From NCBI RefSeq assembly GCF_009760915.1, contig NZ_VIDQ01000036.1, positions 1 through 64,000 of the forward strand: DNA of 64,000 nt. Direction: 5' to 3'. Below, in pieces: positions 8,712 to 17,258 of the stretch; the stretch's first letter is position 1; each line of letters starts with the position of its first letter. Made by a program: the position numbers and the translations under genes. The notes beneath the pieces were generated by a model that was not told the origin of the DNA, did not search any database, and saw only the letters and a list, made by a program, of their open reading frames with translations. Source of the stretch: Azohydromonas aeria. GTDB taxonomy: Bacteria; Pseudomonadota; Gammaproteobacteria; Burkholderiales; Burkholderiaceae_C.

Positions 8712-9998
8712 TCAGAAGTAGGCATAGCCGTCAGCCCTTTGCACGGCGGTGAGGTACTTGGGATGCACGTCGAACGTGGTGTCCTTGGAGGTCAGGCGAA
8801 ATGAGGGGCGGAACCGGATGGCAATGCGTCCTGTGTGCCGGCCGGCGTACTTGCCTGTAGGCACGCGGGCGTTGACCAGATCGCCCGTCTGGAATCCCAA
8901 GAAGAACTTGGCCCTCGGCGCAGCCGTCCTAGGAAACCCGTATTTGTCGGGGCGGCACCGCTGGCGCAGGCCATGGCCGCATGCCTTGATGCGCAACGGG
9001 CGCAGGGCGGGATCGAGCGCGACCAGGGCGCCGCTCTCACCCACGCATGCCGCGTCGATCCAGTGTGCCTTGGGGTAGCCCTGTCGCGTGCGGTTGAACT
9101 TCGTGCGCGCGCCCGATCCTGCCTCGACGGCCAGCTCCGTTGCGGCAAGCGCGCTGAACAACGCCCAACGTGTCGCGTTCACGGCGGTGGTGTCCTTGAG
9201 CGGCTGCTTGAGCTTCGCCTTGATGTGTGCCAGCACGTCCGGCTTCCTGCACAGGAACTGCTCCACCGGATCGGCGCCCTTGGCCCGGTTGCAAGGCCCG
9301 CAAGACAGGGTGAGGTTGCTCACCCGGTTGGTGCCGCCGCGCGAGCGCGCCACGACATGCTCGATCTGGAGCGGCACGCGGCTGGCATCGCAGTAGGCAC
9401 AGCGGCGCTGCCACTTCTCAAGCAGGTACTCCCGCACTTCGTTGCCGGCCAACTCACCCTGCTGGTATTCGGCGCCGCTGACTTCAGGGTTCTGCATCGC
9501 CTGCGTGTCGAACTTGACGCGCTCAACCGACAGCTGCGCGACGTTGGAACTGCTCCAAATGCGCCGCACCCAGGTCATGGTCGTGTCCACGCGGTGTTGC
9601 AGGGATGGCGGCAGCCAACCGTTCGCGCGGCGCCGGTTGTCAAAGCGCGGGGCGCGGTAGCGGGTCTTGCGGCTGCGGCGGTTGCGCCGGTACATGCGCC
9701 GGTCGTCCAGCCCCTTCTTGATCGACTCGCCGCGATGCTCCAACTCGGCTGCGAACACCACGCGGCCCGCCTTGTCCAGCAGCGCCAGGCCGGTCGCCTT
9801 GGAGCCCGGGTCGATCTTGAACGCCAGCGGCTTCGGGTCAGCCTGCGGCTTTTCTTCGGTGAGGATGATGGTGAACGGGTAGCGGCGCAGCACTGCGGCC
9901 TTCCCGTCGCGCAGGAGTCGGCGAGCCTGCGCTGGGCGGCAAGGCGAAAGGGGCCGCCTTGCCGCATCCAGCACGAACACAGAGTTCTCGGAATACAT
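8712..9998 (-). CDS. iscB: IscB RNA-guided HNH/RuvC nuclease
   Basis: 428 aa, the normal length for IscB, the transposon-encoded ancestor group of Cas9. Order: PLMP-type N-terminal domain (about 1-50), RuvC-I with Asp63 in DPGSKATG, arginine-rich bridge helix (about 98-116), RuvC-II Glu159 in VERVKFD, HNH domain with C200/C203, catalytic His214 in IEHVVARSRGG, C233/C236 and Asn237, then RuvC-III His312/Asp315 in HWIDAACVG, and a C-terminal TAM-interacting-like region. All catalytic residues are present, so it should cut both DNA strands under guidance of the omega-RNA encoded just upstream. No TnpA transposase accompanies it, so mobilisation would need a partner in trans. Confidence 0.93.
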   Translation of the reverse strand: MYSENSVFVLDAARRPLSPCRPAQARRLLRDGKAAVLRRYPFTIILTEEKPQADPKPLAFKIDPGSKATGLALLDKAGRVVFAAELEHRGESIKKGLDDRRMYRRNRRSRKTRYRAPRFDNRRRANGWLPPSLQHRVDTTMTWVRRIWSSSNVAQLSVERVKFDTQAMQNPEVSGAEYQQGELAGNEVREYLLEKWQRRCAYCDASRVPLQIEHVVARSRGGTNRVSNLTLSCGPCNRAKGADPVEQFLCRKPDVLAHIKAKLKQPLKDTTAVNATRWALFSALAATELAVEAGSGARTKFNRTRQGYPKAHWIDAACVGESGALVALDPALRPLRIKACGHGLRQRCRPDKYGFPRTAAPRAKFFLGFQTGDLVNARVPTGKYAGRHTGRIAIRFRPSFRLTSKDTTFDVHPKYLTAVQRADGYAYF

Positions 9999-10145
9999 GG
10001 TTTCAAAACTCCTTCACGGCCTTGCGGCCGGTAATGTTTGCCTCGGCAATGTCCCAACGGCTTGTTGAGGCGGGAACCTTCGCCAGCCTTCTCCCTGCTG
10101 GCACCATGATTCCTGCCGACAGAGCCTGGGACTGGCACGCATCCT
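9999..10145 (-). ncRNA. omega-RNA scaffold of the IscB element
   Basis: The region directly upstream of iscB, read on the minus strand, is gene-free and rich in short paired segments: GCCGGCCGCAAGGCCGTGA-like stem near the gene, and the stretch CAACAAGCCGTTGGGACA followed by GAGGCAAAC, a pattern typical of IscB guide scaffolds. It ends by the iscB ATG. In these RNAs the guide lies 5' of the scaffold, so it would be the flanking sequence at about 10146-10165 (minus strand). Boundaries are estimated from where the flanking operon sequence ends. Confidence 0.7.
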
Positions 10146-10176
10146 AGGGTGTCATGACCGTCTGAACGTAGTTCAT
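10144..10176 (-). pseudogene. Truncated third gene of the TGT-like operon, cut by the IscB element
   Basis: An ATG with AGGAG eight bases upstream begins 17 bases after the previous gene's stop, then runs only ten codons (MNYVQTVMTP) to a TAG exactly at the inferred edge of the IscB element. The ribosome site and spacing look genuine, so I read this as the start of a gene interrupted by the insertion. Confidence 0.4.
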
Positions 10177-10192
10177 CAAGATCGCTCCTGAA

Positions 10193-10471
10193 TCACTGAG
10201 CCTGGTCAACCGGGGAGCCTGCTTTCGCAAGCTCCATCCAATTCATCGAATCGGGTGGAGTGGTTGACTTGAGAGGCGGGACGCCGAGCTGGCGGCGCTG
10301 CGGTTGCCCGGCGGCTGCTGGACTGGCCGTTGTGTCGCTCGCCACTTCCCACGTCGCCAGGTTGTCGCTGGCGCCGCTGTCCGGTCGCGGCCTGGATGTG
10401 CCGGGAGCTTCCACTGCTGATTCTTCGAGGCTGGATGTCGGAAGGTCGTCACCGGCGTGGCCATCGCTCAT
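10193..10471 (-). CDS. Small partner protein of the TGT/DpdA-like gene
   Basis: 92 aa whose ATG overlaps the TGA of the upstream TGT-like gene by four bases (ATGA), so it is coupled to it. The sequence is acidic and Ser/Thr/Pro-rich for residues 1-65 and ends in a more structured segment (DSMNWMELAKAGSPVDQAQ). No family recognised. Its reading frame runs on open into the upstream gene, but the ATGA start is the natural one. Confidence 0.5.
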   Translation of the reverse strand: MSDGHAGDDLPTSSLEESAVEAPGTSRPRPDSGASDNLATWEVASDTTASPAAAGQPQRRQLGVPPLKSTTPPDSMNWMELAKAGSPVDQAQ

Positions 10472-11739
10472 GCCGTGGCTTCTTGTGCCGCTATTGTCTC
10501 CTCCAACCGCGGCAGGCCTGGGACGCCTTGCGGATCGTCGTCGCACGCGATCCGCGCGACTTCCCAAGCCCGGATGGGCCCTGCGAGCACGCGGCGCAGC
10601 CACGGCCGGTAGAGGCGCTCTGCGACGACGCTGGCCATGGCCTGGGGCATCCATGTCTCGTCCGGGTCCAGCGGAGCCAGTACTTCCCGCAGTCCCTGGC
10701 CGGCTGCCGCAGCGATGAAGCGGCTGCGCCAAGCCGAATCCCGGTAGCCCAGGTGGTGCGCCACGCACTCGACCTGTTCGTCCGACAGGAACCCCGGCGT
10801 GTACAGCACATCCGTCAGGTACGTCGACAAGTCCGGCAGCACGTCGCCGTAGTCGCCCTGCTCGGCGGCTGCCACCGCGCTCTCGAGCCGCGACTTGGCC
10901 CGATCCGTCAGCCGGCGGCCGCGGCCAGCGTGCGCTGTGAGTGCGCAGGCGTCGCAGCTCAGGCGTGTCGCCGGGCTGTGCTCACCGATGTCGCGCGCCA
11001 GCTGCTGCAGGACCGAGTCGCGTGCCAGTCCCAGCAGGTGCACGCGGTCCGGACGGGCGCGGCGCACGAAGTCAACCACCTGATGCGGCCGCCACGCCCT
11101 GGCGTTTGAAGGAATGCCCAGCGTGTGTGGCCGGTCGTCCAGCAGCGCCAGCAACCGCTCGTATGCGTGCAGCGGCGCCACATTGGCATCCTGGAGGGGA
11201 AAGACCGCTTCGGCCCCGGAGTCGATCCACCGGTGGATGCGCTCGATGTGCAACTGCTGCAGCTCCAGCGTGCGCCGCTGGTCGCCTACGCAGTCAGGCA
11301 TGACCAGCAGCAGCCCTTGCCGCCTTCGGGCACGGCGACACAGTTCGTCGTAGACCGGGAACACCAGTTCCTCGAAGTCCATTTCCTTGCCCGCGCGGAA
11401 CGCACCGAACGCGCCCGAATCGACGAAGACGCGACCGCCGCGGTCAACGTAGGAGACGATCTTCGCTCTCACCTTCACCGTGACCTCGGTGGCCGTCACG
11501 CCCACAGGCATGCCTACGAGCGCGTACCCCAGGAAATCCCAGAACGCCGAGGCGCCCGAGCCAAAGCGCTCGATGCGCACCGGGATGCCGGCGCTGAAGA
11601 GATACAGGTTGGGGGGAGTCGCGGTCTGCTGCTCAGCGTGCCACCAGGGGTAGCGGCCAGGGCCGCTTGGGCAGCGTCGGTCGCCGGCGGCGGCGTCATC
11701 GTCAGTCAGGCCGAACATGTCGATTTGCGCAGTTGCCAT
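10468..11739 (-). CDS. tRNA-guanine transglycosylase-fold protein (DpdA-like)
   Basis: 423 aa from the ATG at 11739 (GGAG seven bases upstream). The core has TGT/DpdA-type signatures: YVDRGGRVFVDSGAFGAFR (DSG motif with the base-recognising Asp), LLVMPDCVGDQRRTLE, AVFPLQ (equivalent of the FGIVQG segment) and VHLLGLAR. In this fold a 7-deazaguanine base is exchanged into tRNA or, in the DpdA branch, DNA. No DpdB/DpdC or preQ0 synthesis gene is in the window, and the zinc-binding C-terminus of tRNA enzymes is not evident, so I favour a plasmid/phage DpdA-like member. Family placement is from motifs only. Confidence 0.55.
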   Translation of the reverse strand: MATAQIDMFGLTDDDAAAGDRRCPSGPGRYPWWHAEQQTATPPNLYLFSAGIPVRIERFGSGASAFWDFLGYALVGMPVGVTATEVTVKVRAKIVSYVDRGGRVFVDSGAFGAFRAGKEMDFEELVFPVYDELCRRARRRQGLLLVMPDCVGDQRRTLELQQLHIERIHRWIDSGAEAVFPLQDANVAPLHAYERLLALLDDRPHTLGIPSNARAWRPHQVVDFVRRARPDRVHLLGLARDSVLQQLARDIGEHSPATRLSCDACALTAHAGRGRRLTDRAKSRLESAVAAAEQGDYGDVLPDLSTYLTDVLYTPGFLSDEQVECVAHHLGYRDSAWRSRFIAAAAGQGLREVLAPLDPDETWMPQAMASVVAERLYRPWLRRVLAGPIRAWEVARIACDDDPQGVPGLPRLEETIAAQEATA

Positions 11740-11892
11740 CTCGCGCTCCACCATGGATCCGAACGTGGTTGCGCAAAAAACGGGCAACGCAACCAAACTC
11801 TTTTGCTGACAGCCACTTGCGGTACGTTTGCCGGTCTTGCGCGGCAAGTTCTCCACAGCGGCAGGGGATAACTCGCGACTGGGCGGCCGGTC

Positions 11893-12654
11893 TCAACGCA
11901 GCCACTCGTGCTCACGAAGCACCTTGACCCACATGGCGAACCCGTCGCCGCTGGACGCGTTCAGGCAGCCATCGGGCATGCGGTCCCAGCCGGCACGTAT
12001 GAGCTCGAACGGCACCACGTCGGCCCTCTTGCGCCACACGAGGCGGCGAAATCCGCATTCCAGCGCCGCGCGCGAGATGGCGGCCAGGAGCAGCGACGCG
12101 CCGCCCGGCACGTCGTCCGCCACGGCGATGCCGCGAAGCTCGGCCGTCAATGCATCGTCCAGGCATTCCAGCCGCGGCTTTGACGCCACGGCAGCGCCCG
12201 CGATCGTGCCGTCACAGGCACGTGCGACGCCGACGGCCACCTCGTGGCCATGCAGCTTTCCAAGGGACCGCTGGTGCTGGCGGAACACATCGTTGGCCTC
12301 GCGCAGCTCGATCCGCTCCATCGTCCAGGCCCGCCGTTGGGACAGGGCGTGCCGGACAGCGCCGGCGCGCACGCGACGGGCGCGGGAAGTGAGGTTGCCC
12401 GGGCAGTCGTGGCCAGCCGGCACGCAAAGGGCCGACGGCGCGGCGCCTGGTGCGTCCAGGTGCAGCGCGCCTTGGGCGGCGGGCGCGGCCGCAGCAGGCA
12501 ACTGCTGCAGGCCCTGGCGGCGTACCGCAGTCTCCCCGTGGTGAGTGAAAGCCTGCCGCACGCCGGCCAGCAGGCCCTTGGCGGACAGGCGGAGTTGCAA
12601 TGCAGAGGGCCGTTGCGGCTCGCCGACGGCGAGCCTCTGTACGAGGGCATTCAT
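11893..12654 (-). CDS. XF1762-family (GNAT-like) protein
   Basis: 253 aa, start ATG 12654 with GGAGCG upstream (a longer open frame upstream looks non-coding). The N-terminal 100 residues are low-complexity; the C-terminal half carries the XF1762 pattern: REANDVFRQHQRSLG, then VAVGVARACDGTIAGAAVASKP, a conserved ELRGIAVAD segment, and a helix ASLLLAAISRAALECGFRR, consistent with an acetyltransferase-like fold. Such proteins are frequent on plasmids and prophages; the substrate is unknown. Confidence 0.65.
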   Translation of the reverse strand: MNALVQRLAVGEPQRPSALQLRLSAKGLLAGVRQAFTHHGETAVRRQGLQQLPAAAAPAAQGALHLDAPGAAPSALCVPAGHDCPGNLTSRARRVRAGAVRHALSQRRAWTMERIELREANDVFRQHQRSLGKLHGHEVAVGVARACDGTIAGAAVASKPRLECLDDALTAELRGIAVADDVPGGASLLLAAISRAALECGFRRLVWRKRADVVPFELIRAGWDRMPDGCLNASSGDGFAMWVKVLREHEWLR

Positions 12655-12925
12655 GGATACGCTCCTTGGTGCCTTGCACCTGGCGCTGATGGGCTGGTGC
12701 TGGCAGTCGGTGGGGGTGCCGGTTGCGGTGCGTCCGCATCGACACGCTGGAGACAGGCTATGAGCCCAAGGACCGGCCTCAAGGTGGCGCTGGCCGGCGG
12801 GGCGGTGCCGTAACTGCGTAGCGCTCTGTAACCATTGCCTGCGCAAGTCGCATGAACAGCTGCCGCGTTCGGTGCAAGTGAGCATGCGACGCGATGTGAT
12901 GGCCTCTACCGTGCCAACAGTCTGG

Positions 12926-13337
12926 GTGGCAGACTGGTTGCGCTTTGCAGTTGGCGTTCGTGCCGACTTGGCCCTTGCTTCCGCGCTCTCACGGCGCTGG
13001 TCAAGGTCTGCGGTTGCTCATGGGCACCGCGGCGTAGCGGTCGTTACCCGCCCTTGAAGGGACGTCCCTGTGACGTCCACTCGGCTGCCTTCGCAGCCGA
13101 CAAGCCTGCTGCCTGCACAAGGCACACGCTCTGTGCGTCCGTACTTCGGTCGGCTGCCAGAGTTGGGACGCAAGTCCTGCTCGCGCGACGGTCTCGCCGC
13201 AGCTTCGGCTGTGCCTGCTCGTTGCCTCTTCGGAGCGAACCACCCTTGGTGCGTGACGCTCTTCAACCCGGCATGGGGAACATCGTTTCCCGTGCGGGGA
13301 CTGGTGTTCCCTTTTGCTCACGCGAAAGAGAACCGCC
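12926..13337 (+). other. Repeated leader element, copy 1
   Basis: About 412 bases between the XF1762 gene and a small plus-strand gene match a second copy at 45565-45977 (minus) along most of their length. Shared blocks in the same order: GTGGCAGACTG, CGTTCGTGCCGACT, AAGGTCTGCGGT, the core GCGTAGCGGTCGTTACCCGC (13032-13051) followed by a CCCTTGAAGGG hairpin, TTGCCTTCGCAGCCG-like block, GGACGCAAGTCC, and a terminal hairpin (about 13268-13300) 40 bases before the ATG. The core also occurs at 31872. A 17-base match to copy 2 lies further upstream (12874-12890). No coding frame explains the conservation. Confidence 0.7.
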
Positions 13338-13511
13338 ATGTCCTGCATCGTTCACAACAACGTGATCACGTGCCGCCTGCTGGGTGGCTCTGGCCGGCCT
13401 CAGCCTCGTGCTGCGGTCGCGGTGAAGGTACCGGTCCTGTTCAAGGCAGCCGCCTGTCCGACGAAGTCGGATGCGGTTGAAGTGCTCCAAGCGTGGCCGC
13501 TGGCTGCGTGA
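13338..13511 (+). CDS. Small hypothetical protein behind leader copy 1
   Basis: 57 aa, beginning MSCIVHNNVITCRLLGG. The ATG sits at the same place after the terminal leader hairpin as in the other two leader copies. Its stop overlaps the GTG of the next gene (GTGA), suggesting a two-gene unit. No family recognised; short length keeps confidence moderate. Confidence 0.45.
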   Translation: MSCIVHNNVITCRLLGGSGRPQPRAAVAVKVPVLFKAAACPTKSDAVEVLQAWPLAA

Positions 13512-13747
13512 GTTGTCCCTTGGACAAGGACGAGTGGAAGAGCTTCCTGCGCTGGCTCGATGAGGCCAATCTGCAGGAGCTGCGCGCGCGCCAGCAGCGG
13601 ATCGTCGACGTCCTGGTGGAAATCAGGGATCGCGACGTTCGCAGCGATGCGCGCCGCATGCTGCGTCTGATCGATGCGGAGATCCTGGCTCATGAGAGCC
13701 GGGGTCTTCGCCGGTCAACGCCACGCAGGCGTTCGAAGAGCGCTTGA
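13508..13747 (+). CDS. Small helical hypothetical protein
   Basis: 79 aa from the GTG overlapping the previous stop. Residues 5-60 are strongly helical and charged (KDEWKSFLRWLDEANLQELRARQQRIVDVLVEI, then RRMLRLIDAEILAHE), and the tail is Arg/Ser-rich, suggesting a small DNA- or protein-binding factor. Coupled to the 57-aa gene. Unknown function. Confidence 0.55.
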   Translation: MSCPLDKDEWKSFLRWLDEANLQELRARQQRIVDVLVEIRDRDVRSDARRMLRLIDAEILAHESRGLRRSTPRRRSKSA

Positions 13748-13985
13748 GGCGGCGGGAAAGGTCAGCCCAGTCGGGACGGTCCAACGCGGCCGCCCACAGG
13801 GCTTTCCTTTCGAGAGCCGCACGACCTCCCTCGATGACTTCGAGGGCTACGCCGGATCGCTTCATTGGTCTGGCCTTTTCTGGGTTCCGCTTGACCGCGG
13901 CTCCCGACTTTGCAACCGGCGGGGATTCGCTGTCTCCCGCCGGGGGATGGTTCGTCCCCATTTTCCACCTGGAAAGGAGTGAACC

Positions 13986-14597
13986 ATGAACCAGCCCAAC
14001 GGCTTCCAGCAGAACCGACGCTGGCAGCAAGAGGAAGCAGCCTGGATGGATCTGTACAAGAACGTCGAGGACTTGACGGTCGCTGAACAGATCGTGGAGC
14101 TGCTCGAGTCGGACGCCACCGCCCGGCACGAGCATCTGGCCCTGTACCTGCAGGCCAAGGGAACGCTCAAGCGCTGCAACGCAGCACGTGCGCGTAACCA
14201 GCGTGTCGGCGCCGCCGTACGCGCAGCGTTCTCGTTCGTTTTCGTGAAGCCGTTCAAGCTTCTCGGGACGGCTCGAAGCGCTGTGGCGGACATGGCGGTG
14301 GAGATGCTGCCGCAGCTGACCAAGACCGCGGAGGTGCCGCTCGTGCCGGCCAAGCCGAAGCGCGCGACCACCCCCCGACGCAAGCCTGATGCTGCCAAGC
14401 AAGCAGAGCCTGCGCAGGTCCAGGTCGCGGCGCTGCAGCAAGACGGCGAGCTCGGCAAGAAGCTCACCGCTGCGCCTGCGGAGTTGGCACCCGCTGAGGT
14501 AACTGGCACCGCTCAGGCGGCTAACGGGGAAACGGTCCCCAACTTGACTTCCTCCCTAGGCCTGAAGGCCCAAGAATTCCTACCGCGTCGGGGCTAA
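13986..14597 (+). pseudogene. Hypothetical gene with its 3' end replaced by an IS200/IS605 element
   Basis: The open frame encodes 203 aa from ATG 13986 (GGAAAGGAG upstream). Residues 1-110 look like a folded helical protein; 110-185 are basic and Ala/Pro-rich, typical of a tail. From about residue 187 the codons are the right end of the tnpB element (its hairpin, GGCCTGAAGGCC), so the native C-terminus is lost. Beyond the far end of that element (near 16737) a short continuation (FNRRARIASAWHVSP then stop) is in a plausible frame and could be the original end. No function recognised. Confidence 0.6.
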
Positions 14598-14700
14598 ATT
14601 AGCCTTGGTCGCTTCGGTGGGTTCCTGCTTCATCGCGGCTGCGCGCCTTGCCCTTACAGGCTTGGCGCGGCTGACTTCCGCTCCACAGGCAACGGGCCTT
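14546..14700 (-). ncRNA. 3' part of the tnpB omega-RNA
   Basis: In IS200/IS605 elements the guide RNA overlaps the end of tnpB and reads into flanking DNA. Here the minus strand after the tnpB stop has the stem GGGCCTTCAGGCC and then AGGGAGGAAGTCAA, the usual scaffold end; the following bases (below 14546) would be the guide and lie in the interrupted host gene. The 5' limit is a guess. Confidence 0.5.
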
Positions 14701-15174
14701 TCGGCCCAGACCGCGAGCCCCGCGGCCAGGATGTTTTTCGCAGCATTGAGATCTGCGTTGTCGGAGTGTTCGCAGGCAAGGCAGTTGAACCGTGCCTGCG
14801 AAAGCCGGTTGTCGGCGGTCACAAAGCCGCAGCGGTGGCAAGTTTGGCTGGTGTAAGCCGCCGGCACGGGGACCACGGCACCGCCCCGGGCGGCGCACTT
14901 GTACTCCAGCTGGCGCCGGAACTCGGCCCATCCCTGATCCAGGATCGCGCGGTTGAGTCCCGCCTTCTGTCGCACGCGCTTGCCCGGCGCGTCTATTGAG
15001 CCCGCGGCGCTGGCCGACATGGCGGTTACCTTCAGGTCCTCAATGGCGATGACCGGATGCATGTCGGCCAGCTCGGTGCTGAGCTTGTGTAGCCAATCAT
15101 TGCGCTGCGCGGCGATGCGCGCGTGCAGCCGCCCCAGGCGGTCCACAGCCTTGAGCCGGTTGCGCGAACCCTTA

Positions 15175-16028
15175 GTGTGGCTAACAAAACCGGTTCCTTG
15201 CCGAATATCATGAGCACGCATGAAGCGAGCGCTGGTAAGCAAGAAGCTGTGGCAAGAGTTGGAGCCGCTGGTGCCCAAGGTGGCGCCTTCGGCCAAGGGC
15301 GGGCGACCGCGCGCAGACGATCGGGCAGCGTTCAACGGCATCTTGTTCGTACTCTTCACCGGCATCCCTTGGGAGGACTTGCCCCAGGAATTGGGCTGGG
15401 GCAGCGGCATGACGTGCTGGCGGCGACTGCGCCAGTGGCAAGCGGCTGGCGTGTGGGAGAAGTTGCATCACGCACTGCTGAACCGGCTGCGCGAGTACGA
15501 CCAGATCGACTGGCACCGCGCCAGCGTCGATGCGGCCAGCGTGGCCAGCCCCCGGGGGGCCCGGAAACGGGCCCCAACCCCACCGACCGCGGAAAACTCG
15601 GCTCCAAGCGCCACTTGATCGTCGATGGCCGGGGCACGCCGCTGGCGGTGTGCGTGAGCGGGGCTAACCGCCACGACTCGATGCTGTTCGAGGACGTCAT
15701 CGACGCGGTGCCGCCTGTGGCGGGCCGGCGTGGGCGCCCGCGTCGGCGTCCCGACAAGGTCCACGCCGACAAGGGCTACGACTACCCCAAGTGCCGCCGC
15801 GCACTCTCCCTGCGTGGCATCGCGGTACGGATCGCGCGCCGTGGCATCGAGAGCAGCGAGCGGCTCGGGCGCTATCGCTGGGTGGTGGAGCGCACACATG
15901 CCTGGTTTGCTGGTTTCGGCAAACTGCGCATTCGCTTCGAACGTCAACTCGGTACCCATATGGCGCTGCTGCAACTCGCGTGCGCGGTCATCTGTCTGCG
16001 AGCCGTCGATAGGTTTTGTTAGCCACAC
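15175..16028 (+). mobile_element. IS5-family (IS427-like) insertion sequence, complete
   Basis: 854 bp bounded by inverted repeats GTGTGGCTAACAAAACC (left 15175-15191; right end reads the same on the other strand, ending 16028) and a 3-bp TTA target duplication (15172-15174 and 16029-16031). One transposase gene in two overlapping frames fills it. Length, ends, short duplication and frameshift arrangement all fit the IS427 group of IS5. Confidence 0.9.
15220..16022 (+). CDS. IS5-family transposase made by a -1 frameshift
   Basis: Frame A (15220-15618) gives the N-terminal domain (KLWQELEPLVP...GIPWEDLPQELG...DWHRASVDAASV with the first catalytic Asp). At the G6 run near 15556-15561 a -1 shift moves ribosomes into frame B, which continues GPNPTDRGKLGSKRHLIVDG, HADKGYD (second Asp) and RWVVERTHAWF (catalytic Glu) to the TAG at 16020-16022. 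The joined product is about 267 aa, the usual length. It cuts and pastes the IS. Frame B has no own start signal, supporting the frameshift model. Confidence 0.85.
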
Positions 16029-16781
16029 TTAACCTTGCGCGACACAGCTCGCTGCGCGTGGCGCAGCCGGCACTGCTGCTTGCGCAGGGCATCCAGCGGC
16101 AGCACGGTGCGGCCGTCCGACATGGCCGCGAACAACGCCACGCCCAAGTCCACGCCCAGCGTGGGCCGCGCGTCTGCGCTTGGCATCACGTCTGGCAGTT
16201 CCACCTGCAACGACACGAACCACTTGCCGCGCTCGCTGGTAACGCTGGCGTTTCTAAGCACCCCGGGCACGGGCTGCGACTGGCGTAAGCGCAGCCAGCC
16301 CAGCTTCGGGAGCTTCACGCGGGCGTTGTCCTGGTCCAACGCAAACTGCTTGGGATCCGGAAAATGAAGGCTCGGCTCCTGGCTGCGGCGTTTGAAGGCC
16401 GGATAGCCTCTGTGGCCGGCGAAAAAGCGCTGGTAGGCCTGCTCCAGCCGGCGCAGCGTCTGCTGCAGCGGGTGGATCGGTGTCAGGGCCAGCCAAGCCG
16501 TCCCCGGCGCGTGGCGCCACGCGGTAAGCCACTTGCACATGACCCCGTACCCGGCAAAGCTCTCGCCGGCCTCACGCCGGCGGCGCTGCTCGGCGATCGC
16601 GGCATTCCAGGCCCAGCGGCACGAGCCCGCGTAGCGGCGCAGCGTGCGCTCGATACTGGGCCCGGTGCGAAGCTGGAAGCGGATAGCTTTGATCGACATG
16701 GCTAACCCAGCGTAGCTGCCGAAGCCGCCAGTTCAACAGACGCGCGCGCATCGCATCCGCGTGGCACGTATCGCCTTGAGC

Positions 16782-17042
16782 TCAAAGGGCCGCGCCCTCG
16801 ACCTCGTTCCGAAGGGCGAGGCTTGCCGTGCTACTGATCAAGAGCGCCTGACGCTCTTCGTCGATGAGCCAGTGCAAGAGGCGGGTCTCCCTGGAGGTGC
16901 CCCAGTAATGCCTTTTGCACCTGGCCACGTACTCGTCCAGGTCGTGGACCGACTTCACACCCACGGGAGCAATGCCCGTGATCTTGCGAAGCCGGTCCAC
17001 TTCCCGGGGGGTCAACCTGATTTGGTTTCCAAGCCTCAGCAT
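16782..17042 (-). CDS. Small hypothetical protein
   Basis: 86 aa from the ATG at 17042 (CTGGAG eight bases upstream; an open extension to 17117 looks non-coding). MLRLGNQIRLTPREVDRLRKITG...VHDLDEYVARCKRHYWG...LLHWLIDEERQALL suggests an alpha-helical, possibly DNA-binding, protein. The first 20 residues look like a helix-turn-helix-like segment, but I do not recognise a family. It stands alone on the minus strand between the tnpB element and plus-strand genes. Confidence 0.5.
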   Translation of the reverse strand: MLRLGNQIRLTPREVDRLRKITGIAPVGVKSVHDLDEYVARCKRHYWGTSRETRLLHWLIDEERQALLISSTASLALRNEVEGAAL

Positions 17043-17258
17043 TTCTCGACTCCAGCAGCTGCATGGCCTCCATGTGGCAGCCAATGCGCGAGTTGTAGCG
17101 CAAGGGGCGAAAAACACCGAAACACCTTGCCACCACTTCGATCAAGACCAGCGCCAGCGCACGCCTGTCCGCGGCCACGCGCGCTCCACGAAGTGGGCTC
17201 CGAACAACTGGGCGGTTGGAAGCTGCATGCCGCAGCTGCCGCCTTCAGGGAGACACCC

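Larger units (their letters stand above)
14580..16699 (-). pseudogene. tnpB: tnpB (RNA-guided nuclease) disrupted by an IS5-family insertion
   Basis: The N-terminal part (16699 to about 16032) starts MSIKAIRFQLRTGPS and includes the RuvC-I Asp in TLGVDLGVALF; the C-terminal part (15174 to 14580) has RuvC-II Glu in VIAIEDLKV, the zinc finger CHRCGFVTADN...CLACEH and RuvC-III Asp in NADLNAAKNIL. Removing the 854-bp IS and one copy of the TTA duplication joins QRAVSRKV to KGSRNRLKAVDR in frame, giving an ordinary TnpB of about 420 aa with intact catalytic residues. In its present state it cannot make full-length protein. Confidence 0.85.
14546..16736 (-). mobile_element. IS200/IS605-type tnpB element, itself interrupted
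   Basis: The element carries tnpB on the minus strand and no tnpA. Its right end is marked by the omega-RNA hairpin and GGGAGGAAGTCAA at 14546-14575; the left end is near 16736, beyond the tnpB start at 16699. An IS5-family element (15175-16028) has split tnpB. The element itself sits in the 3' part of the gene starting at 13986. End positions are estimates. Confidence 0.7.
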
